From positions 2,689,501 to 2,753,500 of the forward strand of contig NZ_CP106753.1 of the NCBI RefSeq assembly GCF_025642115.1: a DNA stretch of 64,000 nt, given 5' to 3'. The position numbers and the translations under genes are program-made. The DNA comes from Chitiniphilus purpureus. Lineage in GTDB: Bacteria > Pseudomonadota > Gammaproteobacteria > Burkholderiales > Chitinibacteraceae. This document shows positions 27,468-39,262 of this stretch, piece by piece (position 1 is the stretch's first letter; every line of letters begins with the position of its first letter). Below the pieces are notes generated by a model. That model was not told the DNA's origin. It did no database searches and worked only from the letters and a program-made list of their open reading frames with translations.

Positions 27468-30286
<2,819 letters not shown>

Positions 30287-30290
<4 letters not shown>

Positions 30291-31420
30291 GTGCGCGCCT
30301 GCTGGCAGGCTGCCTGTCGGGGAGCCTGCTCATCCTGTCGCCGCTGGCGCAGGCAGTGCCCAAGCCCACCCAGTCCGATGCCTACACCGTCCAGACCGTT
30401 GTCACCGGCCTTGCGCACCCCTGGTCGCTCGCCTTCCTGCCCGACGGGCGCATGCTGGTCACCGAACGTCCCGGCCGGCTGCGCATCATCGGGCGTGATG
30501 GCAAACCCGGCGCGCCGGTGGCCGGCATTCCCACGGTGTTCGCCAGCGGCCAGGGCGGCCTGCTCGATGTGGCACTGGACCCGCAGTACGCACAGAACCG
30601 GCTGATCTACCTGAGCTATGCCGAGCCGGGTGACAAGGGCGTTGCCGGCACCGCAGTGGCACGGGCCACGCTGCAGGAAGCGGGCGGCCACGCCAGCCTG
30701 CAGCAGCTCAAGGTGATCTTCCGGCAGCAGCCCAAGGTCTCGGGCGACAACCATTTCGGCAGCCGGCTGGCCTTCGCGCGGGACGGCACGCTGTTCGTGA
30801 CGCTGGGCGAGCGCAAGCAGCGCGACAACGCGCAGCAGCTGGGCATGACGCTGGGCAAGGTGGTGCGCATCGCCCCGGACGGCAGCGTGCCGGCCGACAA
30901 CCCGTTCAAGGCGAAATCGGACGCTCTGCCGCAGATCTGGAGCTATGGCCATCGCAACCCGCAGGGTGCCGCGATCAATCCGGCGGATGGGCAGCTCTGG
31001 CTGGTGGACCACGGCGCGCGCGGCGGCGACGAGGTCAACGTGGTGCAGGCCGGCCGGAATTACGGCTGGCCGGTCATCACCTACGGCCGTGACTACACCT
31101 GGCTCAAGATCGGCGAAGGCACGGCCAAGCCCGGCATGGAACAACCGCGCCATCACTGGGACCCGTCGATCGCCCCCTCGGGGATGGCGTTCTACACCGG
31201 GCAGCGCTACCCCGGCTGGAAAGACAGCCTGCTGGTCGGTGCGCTCAAGGACCGGATGCTGGTGCGGCTTGCGCTGGATGGCGAACGCATCGTCGGTGAG
31301 GAGCGCTTGCTCACCGACCTGGAGCAGCGGGTGCGCGACGTGCGCCAGGGACCGGACGGCTGGGTCTACCTGCTGACCGACGCGGACCCTGGCGCAGTGT
31401 TGCGTGTGGTGCCCCGCTGA
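30287..31420 (+). CDS. periplasmic PQQ-dependent aldose sugar dehydrogenase
   Basis: A 377-residue protein of the soluble glucose dehydrogenase/YliI (Asd) family, which oxidises aldoses with PQQ and Ca2+. A signal peptide spans about residues 1-23 (cut after LAQA). The six-bladed beta-propeller begins [19 protein letters not shown]. The catalytic His is in [12 protein letters not shown], and [19 protein letters not shown] and [11 protein letters not shown] are PQQ-contact regions. It overlaps the acnA stop, so it is cotranscribed with acnA, an unexpected pairing. No PQQ biosynthesis genes are in the window. Confidence 0.9.
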
Positions 31421-31470
31421 TCTGTCCTGTCGGGGCGGCGACACCGCCGCCCCGCCCTTGGAGCCTGACC

Positions 31471-31917
31471 ATGCCCGATCCGCTTGACCCCCTCCTCCGG
31501 GACCATCGTCCGATCATCCCCTACCTGTTCGTCCACGACGCCGCTGGCGCACTGGCGTTCTACCAACACGCCTTTGACGCCCAGGTCTGCTCCGTGATGC
31601 AGGACGGGGAACGGATCGGACACGCCGAGCTGCGCATCCGCGGCCAGCCTTTCATGCTGGCAAGCGAGTATCCGGAACTGGAGGTGCTCAGTCCCAGGAC
31701 ACGGGGCGGCAGCACTGTAGGTCTACTGCTGTATGTCGACGATGCCGATGCCAGCTTCGCGCGCGCCATCCGGGCCGGCGCACGGGCACGCGATCCGGTT
31801 GTGGACAAGCCCTATGGCGATCGCAGCGGTACGCTGATCGACCCGTTCGGCCATCTCTGGTACATCTCGTCGCGCATCACACCACCGTCGCCGCAAGAGG
31901 CCACAGCCGATCAATAG
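31471..31917 (+). CDS. VOC/PhnB-like glyoxalase-fold protein
   Basis: A 148-residue vicinal-oxygen-chelate protein with the PhnB pattern: IIPYLFVHDAAGALAFYQHA at residues ~15-34, IGHAELRIRGQPFMLASEYP, and the C-terminal YGDRSGTLIDPFGHLWYISS. These folds bind small molecules or act as isomerases and resistance proteins; the metal ligands are only partly recognisable, so no reaction is assigned. GGAG sits 8 bases upstream of the ATG. It converges with a DUF4124 gene. Confidence 0.82.
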   Translation: MPDPLDPLLRDHRPIIPYLFVHDAAGALAFYQHAFDAQVCSVMQDGERIGHAELRIRGQPFMLASEYPELEVLSPRTRGGSTVGLLLYVDDADASFARAIRAGARARDPVVDKPYGDRSGTLIDPFGHLWYISSRITPPSPQEATADQ

Positions 31918-31950
31918 GGGCCTTTGCCAAAGGTGCGCATCCAGGGCTGT

Positions 31951-32406
31951 CTACTGCTGCTCGGACGGCGTGCCGCAGTGCTGCTTGACCGTGGCATCGA
32001 TCTCGGCCAGCTCACGCTTGCGCTTCTCGTCGTCCATGAACTCGACGTTGCCTTTCTCATTGATCGCCTTGAACAGCTTGTTGTTCTTGAGAAAGCTGGC
32101 CCGCTTGAGCGCCGCCTCGCATGCCTGCGGATCCTTCGCGGCTTCCGCCTGCTTCTGCGCCGGTGGCTGCGCGCCCGCCTGCGCCGGCGGTTGGGCGGTC
32201 TGGGCTGGCTGGGTCGTGCCGCGATCCAGCGGCAGCGAGCTGACCGGCAGTTCCTTGGTATTGATCACCTGGGCCTTCTTGCCGACCCCGGGCGGTGGCG
32301 AATCCGAGTAGTGCACCCGCCCGTCAGCGTCTTTCCATTTGTAGATCTCCGCACCGGCAGATGCGGCCACGCAACACGCCATTGCTAGCAACACGGCTTT
32401 TTTCAT
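31951..32406 (-). CDS. periplasmic DUF4124-domain protein
   Basis: A 151-residue exported protein. A signal peptide (about 1-19, ending ASAGA) is followed by EIYKWKDADGRVHYSDSPPP, the hallmark of DUF4124. A Pro/Gln/Ala-rich linker (about 65-90) leads to a charged helical C-terminus with two Cys residues (ACEAALKR and VKQHCG). DUF4124 proteins are common in beta- and gammaproteobacteria but have no established function. The start has GGGGA upstream. Confidence 0.85.
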   Translation of the reverse strand: MKKAVLLAMACCVAASAGAEIYKWKDADGRVHYSDSPPPGVGKKAQVINTKELPVSSLPLDRGTTQPAQTAQPPAQAGAQPPAQKQAEAAKDPQACEAALKRASFLKNNKLFKAINEKGNVEFMDDEKRKRELAEIDATVKQHCGTPSEQQ

Positions 32407-33455
32407 TTGATCCGTCCCCTTTGGATGCACATGCCCACCACCGGCCTTGCTTGCCGGGCGGCCGGGCACCGATTCAACAGCTGTCTGCACAGCAGGCCCA
32501 TACGGCGCCCTTGCCGGTCGCGCTGCGGCAATAGACGCAACGGCTTGAAAGCCACGACACCAATCGCCGGAATAGACCACAAACAGTTCGGCGGCACCGC
32601 CAAGCTCATGCCATGCAGGTTCCGCCCGAGAGATAACTTACATTATCGCGAGCCTGACTGCATCATGCCCGCCGGCAATCTGCCCAAACGCACCATCCGC
32701 GCCCTCTGATGGTATACGGGGTGCCTGATGCAACTGCAACGTGCCCCGCTCAGGCTGCGCCGACCGTGCGCCCGGATCCAGCCTGCCCACAGCGCACGGC
32801 CAGCAGATCATGCAACAGCCTCAGCATGGTAACCAGCCGCCCTCGTCGCCATGCCGGTGATCAAGATCGGCCTACCACAACGCATGGCATCGTTGCATAT
32901 GTTGTAAACGGGCAAAGGCAAGGATAGACCACGCACTCGACGTGCCACCCCTCAGCGCCTGCCGCCCGTTACCGACGCGCCGGTATTTTCCTGTCACCGG
33001 CTCTGTGCCCTTGCGAAAGACCTGGAAGCGCTGGGAATACGGTATCAGGATGCGCAATTGGCCGGCCTCTTACGATGTGCTGTTGCCGGTGCAGGCAATT
33101 GGCATGTTTTTTGGCCCCGAAACCGGGTATGTTTGATTACGCCTGCCATTGATCCGATTTGCAATTCGCCAAATACCACGAAATGCGTGCTTCAACGATG
33201 CGCTGCCCATATCGACAGGCACCTGCAATCCATTAAAACCGCTATTGCAATACCTGCGTCATAACTCGTCCATGCCGTTGGGATCGACACTGGGACGCAT
33301 TAATGAATTTTAACCCCGGATGCTCAATGAATGCCTTATAAGACTCGGACGCCCGGGGCTTACAGCCGGCGTGCCTGCCATGCATTGCCGTGCCCCTTTA
33401 CCGAGTTGCCGCAAGGGCAACGGGTTTTTACTCGCCAATTCTCCAGGGAGATCCG
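32407..33455. other. gene-poor stretch with no recognisable feature
   Basis: About 1.05 kb between the DUF4124 gene and the ArsR-type gene. Short frames exist on both strands, but none has a convincing ribosome site, hydrophobicity pattern or known motif, and their amino-acid composition looks random. GC content falls towards the right end. I see no tRNA, repeat array or transposase remnant. It must hold the promoters of the two flanking genes. Confidence 0.5.
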
Positions 33456-33893
33456 ATGTCCATACGCCAAGACGGCGTTACTACCGCGCCAGCCGGGCCC
33501 GAACCGGTAAACGAAACCCTCACCTTGCTGCAGGCGGATCTTGAATCCGGCCTGTTCAAAGCCCTATCGGAACCCACCCGCCAACGCATTGTTTCAATTT
33601 TGTTACAGCATGGGCGCCTTAGCATCATGCAAATCAAGGCATTCTTTCCACAGGATCGCTCCGTGGTATCGCGCCATTTGAAGTTCCTGCGCGAAACAGG
33701 TGTGGTTAATTGCACGCAACAGGGGCGTTATGCCTATTACGAGCTCAACAGCTTTGAGGTGATGGGCAAGCTGCAAGGCATCGTCGAACGCCTGGGACGC
33801 GTGTTGCAGGCGCACTATCCGGCACAGTGGGAAGAATTCGAAAAGCAGGCCGACCCCGCCATAAAAAAGGACGCTCCGGAGAGCGTCCTGTAA
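33456..33893 (+). CDS. ArsR-type winged-helix transcriptional regulator
   Basis: A 145-residue regulator. LFKALSEPTRQRIVSILLQH (about 33-52) and the recognition helix in DRSVVSRHLKFLRETGVVNC, then QQGRYAYYELN, are the ArsR winged-helix signature. No CxC metal-binding site is seen, so it may sense something other than arsenite or similar metals. CAGGGAG gives a good ribosome site. It stands alone, with no metal transporter or efflux gene next to it. The last codons overlap a hairpin that can terminate transcription from the opposite strand. Confidence 0.85.
   Translation: MSIRQDGVTTAPAGPEPVNETLTLLQADLESGLFKALSEPTRQRIVSILLQHGRLSIMQIKAFFPQDRSVVSRHLKFLRETGVVNCTQQGRYAYYELNSFEVMGKLQGIVERLGRVLQAHYPAQWEEFEKQADPAIKKDAPESVL
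33863..33888 (-). terminator. minus-strand rho-independent terminator inside the 3' end of the ArsR gene
   Basis: Read leftward, GGACGCTC, TCCG loop, GAGCGTCC and then TTTTTT. The T-run exists only on the minus strand, so it ends leftward transcripts such as that of the small secreted-protein operon to the right. The plus strand lacks a T-run. Confidence 0.7.
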
Positions 33894-33962
33894 GAGTTGG
33901 CATGGCGATACGGTCCATGCCGGAGGGACGGCGCCGTGAAGCACCAAGCTGCGCACTACACC

Positions 33963-33997
33963 ATGAGCCGGTTGAACTTCGCGACGGACCGGCTCAT
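33963..33997. repeat. perfect 10-bp inverted repeat with 15-nt loop
   Basis: ATGAGCCGGT at 33963-33972 pairs perfectly with ACCGGCTCAT at 33988-33997. No T-run follows on either strand. It could end the ArsR-gene mRNA in a rho-dependent way, or be a binding site. Confidence 0.45.
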
Positions 33998-34200
33998 GTT
34001 GCAGTGCACATTAAGTGATTTATATATCCTGGCTTGGCTTATCGCAACACGGCCCAGGCGTTTATGTGGCATTGCAACATGATGGCTGACGAACGCGGTC
34101 TTCTCACCTGACAATCGGCATCCGCATCACCGTATACCAAGGGCGGACCCGCATTCGCCACGCCACAGCGCCGCCGGCGGGCCGGCGTACCATAAAGCAG

Positions 34201-34223
34201 ACAGGCCTGATGTACAGGCCTGT
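34201..34223 (-). terminator. hairpin just downstream of the 43-residue peptide gene
   Basis: ACAGGCCTG, ATGTA loop, CAGGCCTGT: a perfect 9-bp stem 10 bp beyond the stop codon on the minus strand. The following bases (CTGCTTTATGG) are only weakly T-rich, so termination strength is uncertain. Confidence 0.5.
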
Positions 34224-34233
34224 TGCTGGATGG

Positions 34234-34365
34234 CTACCCGCGCTGCATCGGCGGCGGTGCACTGTGGGAGTCCTTATGCATGGTCAGTTTGTGCAACCAT
34301 GAACTGGATGCCAGAAAACCGGCGATCACCATCAACCATAGTCCGACGAGTTTCTTAGCCCACAT
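34234..34365 (-). CDS. 43-residue single-span membrane peptide
   Basis: A very short gene on the minus strand. It has an AGGAGG ribosome site 4-9 bases before the ATG at 34365. The peptide starts MWAKKLVGLWLMVIAGFLAS, a membrane helix with positive residues on the inside, then a His/Ser/Pro-rich tail ending in PPPMQRG. It lies 43 bp after the secreted carboxypeptidase-regulatory-like protein gene on the same strand and is followed by a hairpin, so it is probably the second gene of a two-gene operon. Function unknown; I do not recognise a family. Confidence 0.55.
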   Translation of the reverse strand: MWAKKLVGLWLMVIAGFLASSSWLHKLTMHKDSHSAPPPMQRG

Positions 34366-34408
34366 TGTGCCCTCCTCGCTCGGCCGTCCCCGGCAAGCAA
34401 TCGATCGA

Positions 34409-34792
34409 CTACCACGTCAGGTGCACCGTACTGGTGCGCTGCCCCTTGATATTGACCGTACGGTCCAATGTCGCGCCGTCCAGGGTGGCCGACACGCGAT
34501 AGGTGCCTTGCGGCAACTTCACCCACAGATAAGGTCCCTTGGCCTGGGTGTCGAGCACCGTGCTGCCATGGCGGTCTGCAATGGTGACCTGCACCCCGGA
34601 CAGGTACGCCCCGCTTTTCTCGGTCAGCAGCAGATGCAGGTTGTATTGCGGTTTGACCGCCTGCAACGCGCTGCTTTCCTCATCCCCGATCCCCCCGGTC
34701 ACGAATTCCGGCGTCTGTGCCGCCCAGGCCGTTGTTCCAACCAAGGCCAGCAGCAGCCCGATCTCGCCCAGATGTTTGCGGATAACACGCAT
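34409..34792 (-). CDS. secreted protein with carboxypeptidase-regulatory-like (Ig-fold) domain
   Basis: A 127-residue exported protein. The signal peptide is about residues 1-24 (GLLLALVGTTAWA, cut before AQTPEF). The mature part, about 50-125, has the alternating strands of a carboxypeptidase-regulatory-like or PEGA-type beta-sandwich: GAYLSGVQVTIADRHGSTVL, then GPYLWVKLPQGTYRVSATLD. AAGGAGG stands 6 bases before the ATG. It is probably periplasmic. Such domains are binding or stability modules, so the role is unknown. Confidence 0.8.
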   Translation of the reverse strand: MRVIRKHLGEIGLLLALVGTTAWAAQTPEFVTGGIGDEESSALQAVKPQYNLHLLLTEKSGAYLSGVQVTIADRHGSTVLDTQAKGPYLWVKLPQGTYRVSATLDGATLDRTVNIKGQRTSTVHLTW

Positions 34793-35021
34793 TGATTGAC
34801 CTCCTTGGCTTTCGGATATAGGTTCATCACCCTCGTTCCAGTTGGAAGCCCCCAGGTTTCATGCAGTTACTGCAAATATTTACCCGCTTCATAAAAAAGC
34901 AATACGTAAGCAGCCATACGGCTTCATTTCTCAGCCCGACAGCGTTATGCGTCGGACAAGCGGCAGCATCCGGCATGCCACCGGTACGCTGCCTTGATAT
35001 CAGTCCGCTCAGGAAATGCGC

Positions 35022-36113
35022 ATGACCCCCGCCACCGCTGTGCTGTTTTATTGCCGCTCCGGCTTCGAGAACGACCTCTACCAGGAATGGCAGGCCCGCA
35101 GCGGCCTGCAGGCCCGCTGGGAAAGCGCGGCGGGCTATGCGCTTGCCTTTTTGCAGGAAGAGCCGGAGCCCACGCTGCTGCACACCGACAGCTGGATCTT
35201 TGCCCGGCAGGCGCTGCGTGGCATGGCGTTGGTCGAACTGGGCGAACGCGATCGGCTCTCGCCCATCCTGGACGCCATCGCCGCGCTGCCGGCCCACTGG
35301 CGCGGCCCCTGGTCAGCGGTATGGCTGGAACACCCGGACAGCGACGAGGGCAAACCGCTGTCGGGCTTTTGCCACCGTTTCACACCGCTGCTCGAACAGG
35401 CGCTGCGCGAACGCGGCATGCTTGATCCCACGCGCGACGGCCCCCGCCTGCATCTTTTCTTCACCGGGTTGAACCGGGTGTGGCTGGCCTGCAGCGATCC
35501 CGCACACGCCAGCCCCTGGCCGCTGGGCATTGCCCGGGTCAGGATGCCGGCGGAGGCGCCGAGCAGATCGACCCTGAAACTCTCCGAGGCGCTGATGACG
35601 CTGGTACCTGACGCGCACGATTGCCTCAAGCCGGGCATGGTGGGCGTGGATCTGGGCGCGGCGCCGGGCGGGTGGACCTTCCAGCTGGTGACGCGCGGCC
35701 TGAAGGTCTTCGCCATCGACAACGGCCCGCTCAAGGGCACGATGGCGCTTCATCCATACGTGAAGCATCTGCGTGAAGACGGTTTCCGTTACCGCCCCAG
35801 GCATCCGGTCGACTGGCTGGTCTGCGACATGGTGGAACAGCCGGCGCGCGTGGCGAAGCTGATCGCCGATTGGTTCGTGCGCGGCGATACGCGCCATGCC
35901 GTCTTCAATCTGAAGCTGCCGATGAAGAAACGCTGGCCGGAGATCGAGCGCTGCTTCGCACTGATCGAATCGGCGCTTGACGAAGCCGGCCTGCGCTATA
36001 CGCTTGCCGCCAAGCAGCTGTACCACGACCGGGAGGAGATCACCTGCTATCTCGCGCTGCGGCGCAGTGCGGAACGCACCCGGCGACGCAGGCAAGTGCC
36101 AGATCGGGTTTGA
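35022..36113 (+). CDS. rlmM: 23S rRNA (cytidine-2498 2'-O) methyltransferase
   Basis: A 363-residue RlmM, which methylates the ribose of C2498 in 23S rRNA before subunit assembly. The N-terminal THUMP-like region includes [16 protein letters not shown]. The Rossmann domain has [20 protein letters not shown] (about 209-228) with the SAM-binding loop, then FAIDNGPL and [16 protein letters not shown]. The catalytic-tetrad Lys residues are expected in the [11 protein letters not shown] region. I chose the second ATG (35022), because AGGAA is correctly spaced for it and too close to the ATG at 35016. mscL follows in the same direction. Confidence 0.93.
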   Translation: MTPATAVLFYCRSGFENDLYQEWQARSGLQARWESAAGYALAFLQEEPEPTLLHTDSWIFARQALRGMALVELGERDRLSPILDAIAALPAHWRGPWSAVWLEHPDSDEGKPLSGFCHRFTPLLEQALRERGMLDPTRDGPRLHLFFTGLNRVWLACSDPAHASPWPLGIARVRMPAEAPSRSTLKLSEALMTLVPDAHDCLKPGMVGVDLGAAPGGWTFQLVTRGLKVFAIDNGPLKGTMALHPYVKHLREDGFRYRPRHPVDWLVCDMVEQPARVAKLIADWFVRGDTRHAVFNLKLPMKKRWPEIERCFALIESALDEAGLRYTLAAKQLYHDREEITCYLALRRSAERTRRRRQVPDRV

Positions 36114-36168
36114 CTGCAGCGACCCGCTCTGCCTACGCTTGCCTTTCACGCATGACCGGGAGCAGTCG

Positions 36169-36600
36169 ATGTTGAAGGAGTTCAAGGAATTCGCCGTACG
36201 CGGCAATGTGGTCGATCTGGCCGTGGGCGTGATCATTGGCGCGGCGTTCGGCAAGATCGTCGATTCGCTGGTCAGGGATGTGATCATGCCGCCGATCGGG
36301 CTGGTGCTGGGCAAGGTGGACTTCTCGAACCTGTACCTGCTGCTCAAGGAAGGCGACAAGGTGGCCGGCCCCTACGCGACGCTCAAGGCGGCGCAGGACG
36401 CGGGTGCGGTCACGCTGAACTACGGGCTGTTCGTCAACGCCGCCATCAGCTTCGTGATCGTGGCATTCGCGGTATTCCTGCTGGTGAAGGGCATCAACAA
36501 CCTGCGGCGCCAGGAAACGGCGGCAGCGCCATCCGAGCCTGCACCGCCGCCGGAGGATGTGCTGCTGCTGCGCGAGATCCGGGACGCGCTCAAGCAGTAG
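36169..36600 (+). CDS. mscL: large-conductance mechanosensitive channel MscL
   Basis: A 143-residue inner-membrane channel that opens under osmotic downshock. [20 protein letters not shown] is the conserved N-terminal amphipathic helix and start of TM1; [18 protein letters not shown] forms the pore. TM2 is at about 80-100 ([20 protein letters not shown]). A cytoplasmic helix ([14 protein letters not shown]) ends the protein. GGGAG lies about 7 bases upstream. It converges on nagD. Confidence 0.96.
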   Translation: MLKEFKEFAVRGNVVDLAVGVIIGAAFGKIVDSLVRDVIMPPIGLVLGKVDFSNLYLLLKEGDKVAGPYATLKAAQDAGAVTLNYGLFVNAAISFVIVAFAVFLLVKGINNLRRQETAAAPSEPAPPPEDVLLLREIRDALKQ

Positions 36601-36604
36601 CGGG

Positions 36605-36636
36605 CGCGGCAACTGCCGGCGATTGCGGCAGCCGCG
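36605..36636. terminator. hairpin between convergent mscL and nagD
   Basis: CGCGG(c)(aa)CTGCCG pairs with CGGCAGCCGCG around a short loop, directly after the mscL stop. There is no strong T-run, so it may serve both convergent genes as a weak or rho-assisted terminator. Confidence 0.5.
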
Positions 36637-36641
36637 ACCGT

Positions 36642-37409
36642 TCACAGCAGATGGGGATCGATCTGCCCGACGTGGTCGAATACGTGCTGCGGCCGGTAGG
36701 GGAACTGATCGATCATGTCGCGCGTGGTCACGCCGGAGAGCACCAGCACGGTGCTCATGCCGGCCTCCATGCCGCCGACGATGTCCGTATCCATCCGATC
36801 GCCGATCATCACCGCCTCCTCGGGATGCACGCCCAGCTTGCGTGTCGCCAGCGTCATCATCAGCGCGTTGGGCTTGCCGACGATGTATGGCTGCCTGCCG
36901 GTCGCGGCGGCAATGGCGGCGAGGATGGTGCCGGCCGCCGGTTCGTTGCCGCCCTCGACCGGATCGATCATGTCCGGATTGGTGCCGATGAACTTGGCCC
37001 CCCCGTCGATCAGGCGCACGGCCTTCTTCATCTGTTCGAAGCTGAAGCTGGTGGTCTTGGACACCACCACGTAGTCCGGGTGCGACTCGGAGATCGAGAA
37101 CCCGACGTTGTACAGCTCGTTGATCAAGCCGCCGCCGCCGACCACGAACACCGTCGCGCGCTCCTTCTGCTGCTTGAGGAACATCGCCGTCGCCATGGCG
37201 CTGGTGATGAAATTCTCCTCGGTCAGCCCGCGGATGCCGAGGTATTCGAGCTTGAGCTTCAGATCGAGCGGCGTCTGCTCGGCATTGTTGGTCAGGAACA
37301 GGAAGGGGACCTGCTCGGCAAGCAGGCGCTGCACGAATTCATTGGCGCCCGGAATCAGCTGCTTGCCGCGGTAGATCACACCGTCCATGTCGGAAATGAT
37401 GGCTTTCAT
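36642..37409 (-). CDS. nagD: NagD-type HAD-superfamily phosphatase
   Basis: A 255-residue HAD hydrolase with the NagD-type C2 cap. Motif I is SDMDGVIYRG (nucleophile Asp at residue 7 and acid-base Asp two residues later), motif II FLTNNAE, motif III Lys in YIVGKPNALMM, and motif IV MIGDRMDTDI. E. coli NagD hydrolyses UMP and other phosphates; the physiological substrate here is not known. No nag genes adjoin it. The ribosome site is weak. Confidence 0.9.
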   Translation of the reverse strand: MKAIISDMDGVIYRGKQLIPGANEFVQRLLAEQVPFLFLTNNAEQTPLDLKLKLEYLGIRGLTEENFITSAMATAMFLKQQKERATVFVVGGGGLINELYNVGFSISESHPDYVVVSKTTSFSFEQMKKAVRLIDGGAKFIGTNPDMIDPVEGGNEPAAGTILAAIAAATGRQPYIVGKPNALMMTLATRKLGVHPEEAVMIGDRMDTDIVGGMEAGMSTVLVLSGVTTRDMIDQFPYRPQHVFDHVGQIDPHLL

Positions 37410-37957
37410 TGTCGGAACCTGTTGGCAGGGGTTTCAAGACTGTGTGTTTGGGGATGCGGCGCACCGCGTCGCTGCGCCCGGAATGGCCTGGCCCCGGCGG
37501 CTGACCGAAGGCGCCCGCTGCGCCGTGTTGCACTCAAAGGCCAGCGCGGCATGGCCTGCATCGCGCGTCCGGCGGCCCGCCCGTTTTTGCGAAGGCGCGG
37601 CTGCGGCGGGCCGGCCGACGGGTCGGGCACCTGCTGTGTGCTGCGCCCCATGGCCGCGCCGCAAGTGTAGCGTGGGCGGCGCCCCGGTATGTCGGCACAT
37701 CGCGCCGGGATGATCCACCGCAACCCCCGCATGGTCATGCGCTTGGAGCATAGGCCGGGTGCGATTGCCCGTGTTGCGCAATTGTCCCCTCGCACCGCGG
37801 CAGCAGGCCGGTCGACCCTGGCGCGGCCTGCCATGGGCGGGCTAGGCTGCATGGGCCACCCGTGCTTCGGCACGGCTCGGCCCGTCCCGCTCGCAAGCGC
37901 CCCGGTCACGCCGGGCGTCTATGCTGTCCCTTTTCCCCAACCGTCACCGGAGCCTCT
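37410..37957. other. GC-rich intergenic stretch between nagD and rarD
   Basis: About 550 bp separating two divergent genes. Open frames here are random products of high GC content; none has a ribosome site with a meaningful product. Only promoters for nagD (left) and rarD (right) are expected. I see no clear promoter or known motif. Confidence 0.45.
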
Positions 37958-38833
37958 ATGCAACGCGGCATTCTGTATGCCTTGTCCGCCTATCTGATGT
38001 GGGGATTGCTGCCGCTGTTTCTCAAGGCGCTGCAGGGGATTCCCGCGCCCGAGGTGTTGCTGCACCGGATGGTCTGGTCGCTAGTCTTCCTGGGGCTGAT
38101 CCTGGCAATACGACGCCACTGGCACTGGCTGGGCGAAGCGTTGCGCCAGCCGCAGCTGCTCGGGCGCTTCACCGCCAGCGCGGTCCTGCTGGCGGCCAAT
38201 TGGTTCACCTATATCTGGGCGGTGCAGGCCGGCCGGGTGATCGACGCCAGCCTGGGTTACTTCATCAACCCGCTGGTCAGCGTGCTGCTCGGCGTGCTGG
38301 TGCTGGGGGAGCGACTGCGGATCGGCCAGTGGCTGGCGGTGGCCGTCGCGGCGGGCGGCGTCGGCTGGCTGACCTGGCGTACCGGATCGCTGCCCTGGAT
38401 CGCGCTGACACTGGCACTGTCGTTCGGGCTGTACGGCCTGCTGCGCAAGACAGCGCAGTTGGGGGCACTCGAGGGCCTTACGTTGGAGACCCTGCTCCTC
38501 TTTCCGCTGGCAGCACTGGCGCTTGGGATGCTGGTTGCACGCGGCGATGCAGCTGTGGTCACGGCCACGGGCTGGGTGCAGCTCTTGTGCCTGATGGCGG
38601 GGCCCTTCACCGCGGTGCCGCTGCTGCTGTTCGCGGCAGCGGCGCGGCGTATCCCGCTGTCGCTGCTGGGCATCCTGCAGTACAGCGGGCCGACGGTGCA
38701 GCTGTTGCTGGGCATCCTGCTCTGGCACGAACCGTTCGGACGCGACAGCGCCATCGGCTTTGCACTGATCTGGGCGGCGCTGATCCTCTACACCGGCGAA
38801 GGATTCTGGGCCACGCGCCGCCGGGTGGGGTAG
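37958..38833 (+). CDS. rarD: EamA-family transporter RarD
   Basis: A 291-residue inner-membrane protein with about ten hydrophobic helices of the drug/metabolite (EamA) superfamily, closest to RarD (chloramphenicol-sensitive protein). The start MQRGILYALSAYLMWGLLPL is typical, as are ANWFTYIWAVQAGRVIDASL, then GYFINPLVSVLLGVLVLGER. Substrate is not established for the family. GGAG lies 6-9 bases upstream. It converges with the MazG-like gene. Confidence 0.92.
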   Translation: MQRGILYALSAYLMWGLLPLFLKALQGIPAPEVLLHRMVWSLVFLGLILAIRRHWHWLGEALRQPQLLGRFTASAVLLAANWFTYIWAVQAGRVIDASLGYFINPLVSVLLGVLVLGERLRIGQWLAVAVAAGGVGWLTWRTGSLPWIALTLALSFGLYGLLRKTAQLGALEGLTLETLLLFPLAALALGMLVARGDAAVVTATGWVQLLCLMAGPFTAVPLLLFAAAARRIPLSLLGILQYSGPTVQLLLGILLWHEPFGRDSAIGFALIWAALILYTGEGFWATRRRVG

Positions 38834-38856
38834 CCGCCACGCAGCGCGGTGGTGGC
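38833..38856. terminator. stem-loop between rarD and the MazG-like gene
   Basis: GCCGCCAC and GTGGTGGC form an 8-bp stem with one G-U pair, overlapping the rarD stop. No T-run; possible weak terminator for rarD. Confidence 0.35.
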
Positions 38857-38883
38857 AGGCACAGGCCCGGGCTGCCCTTGCGT

Positions 38884-39204
38884 TCAGCGCGGAACGGCGG
38901 GATGTTTGAGTGCGTTCTTGATCATCTTGGCGTGGATGGCGCGCTCCAGGTCGACGCCGAGCACATCGGCAAGCCGCAGCATATAGATCAGCACGTCGGC
39001 CATCTCATCCTCCACCGGCTCGCGCCGTACCGGATCGCGGCCCAACTGCTCGGCCTGCTGTGGCGTCAACCACTGGAAGTGTTCGAGCAGCTCGGCCATC
39101 TCCACGGACATGGCCATCACCAGGTTCTTCGGCGTGTGATGGGGCAACCAGTCACGCGCCTCAGCGAAGGCGCGGATCTGGGCGGTCAGCTTGGGCAGAT
39201 CCAT
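38884..39204 (-). CDS. MazG-like nucleotide pyrophosphohydrolase
   Basis: A 106-residue all-helical protein of the MazG/dCTP pyrophosphatase type (RS21-C6 group), which hydrolyses non-canonical or excess (d)NTPs to monophosphates. The metal-binding pattern is visible: MSVEMAELLEHFQW (ExxE, about 32-45) and VEDEMADVLIYMLRLADVLG (ExxD, about 64-83). Length is right for a single-domain member. No toxin partner lies beside it, so a housekeeping role is more likely than toxin-antitoxin. The ribosome site is weak. Confidence 0.85.
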   Translation of the reverse strand: MDLPKLTAQIRAFAEARDWLPHHTPKNLVMAMSVEMAELLEHFQWLTPQQAEQLGRDPVRREPVEDEMADVLIYMLRLADVLGVDLERAIHAKMIKNALKHPAVPR

Positions 39205-39262
39205 GATATGGGCTCGACAAAGGCAAGGCGGTCATCGCACGCCAGCGTTGCTGGGATGGCAA

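Larger units (their letters stand above)
33894..34233. other. non-coding stretch between convergent units
   Basis: About 340 bp between the ArsR gene and the small membrane-peptide gene. It contains the 35-bp inverted repeat at 33963-33997 and the hairpin at 34201-34223. Otherwise nothing coding is seen. Confidence 0.5.

Noticed and set aside
34827..35297. 156-codon minus-strand frame opposite the start of rlmM
   Set aside because: Random composition, no convincing start; it lies opposite rlmM and its leader.
37441..37909. Several overlapping open frames between nagD and rarD
   Set aside because: Composition typical of non-coding GC-rich DNA, no ribosome sites, no recognisable protein features.
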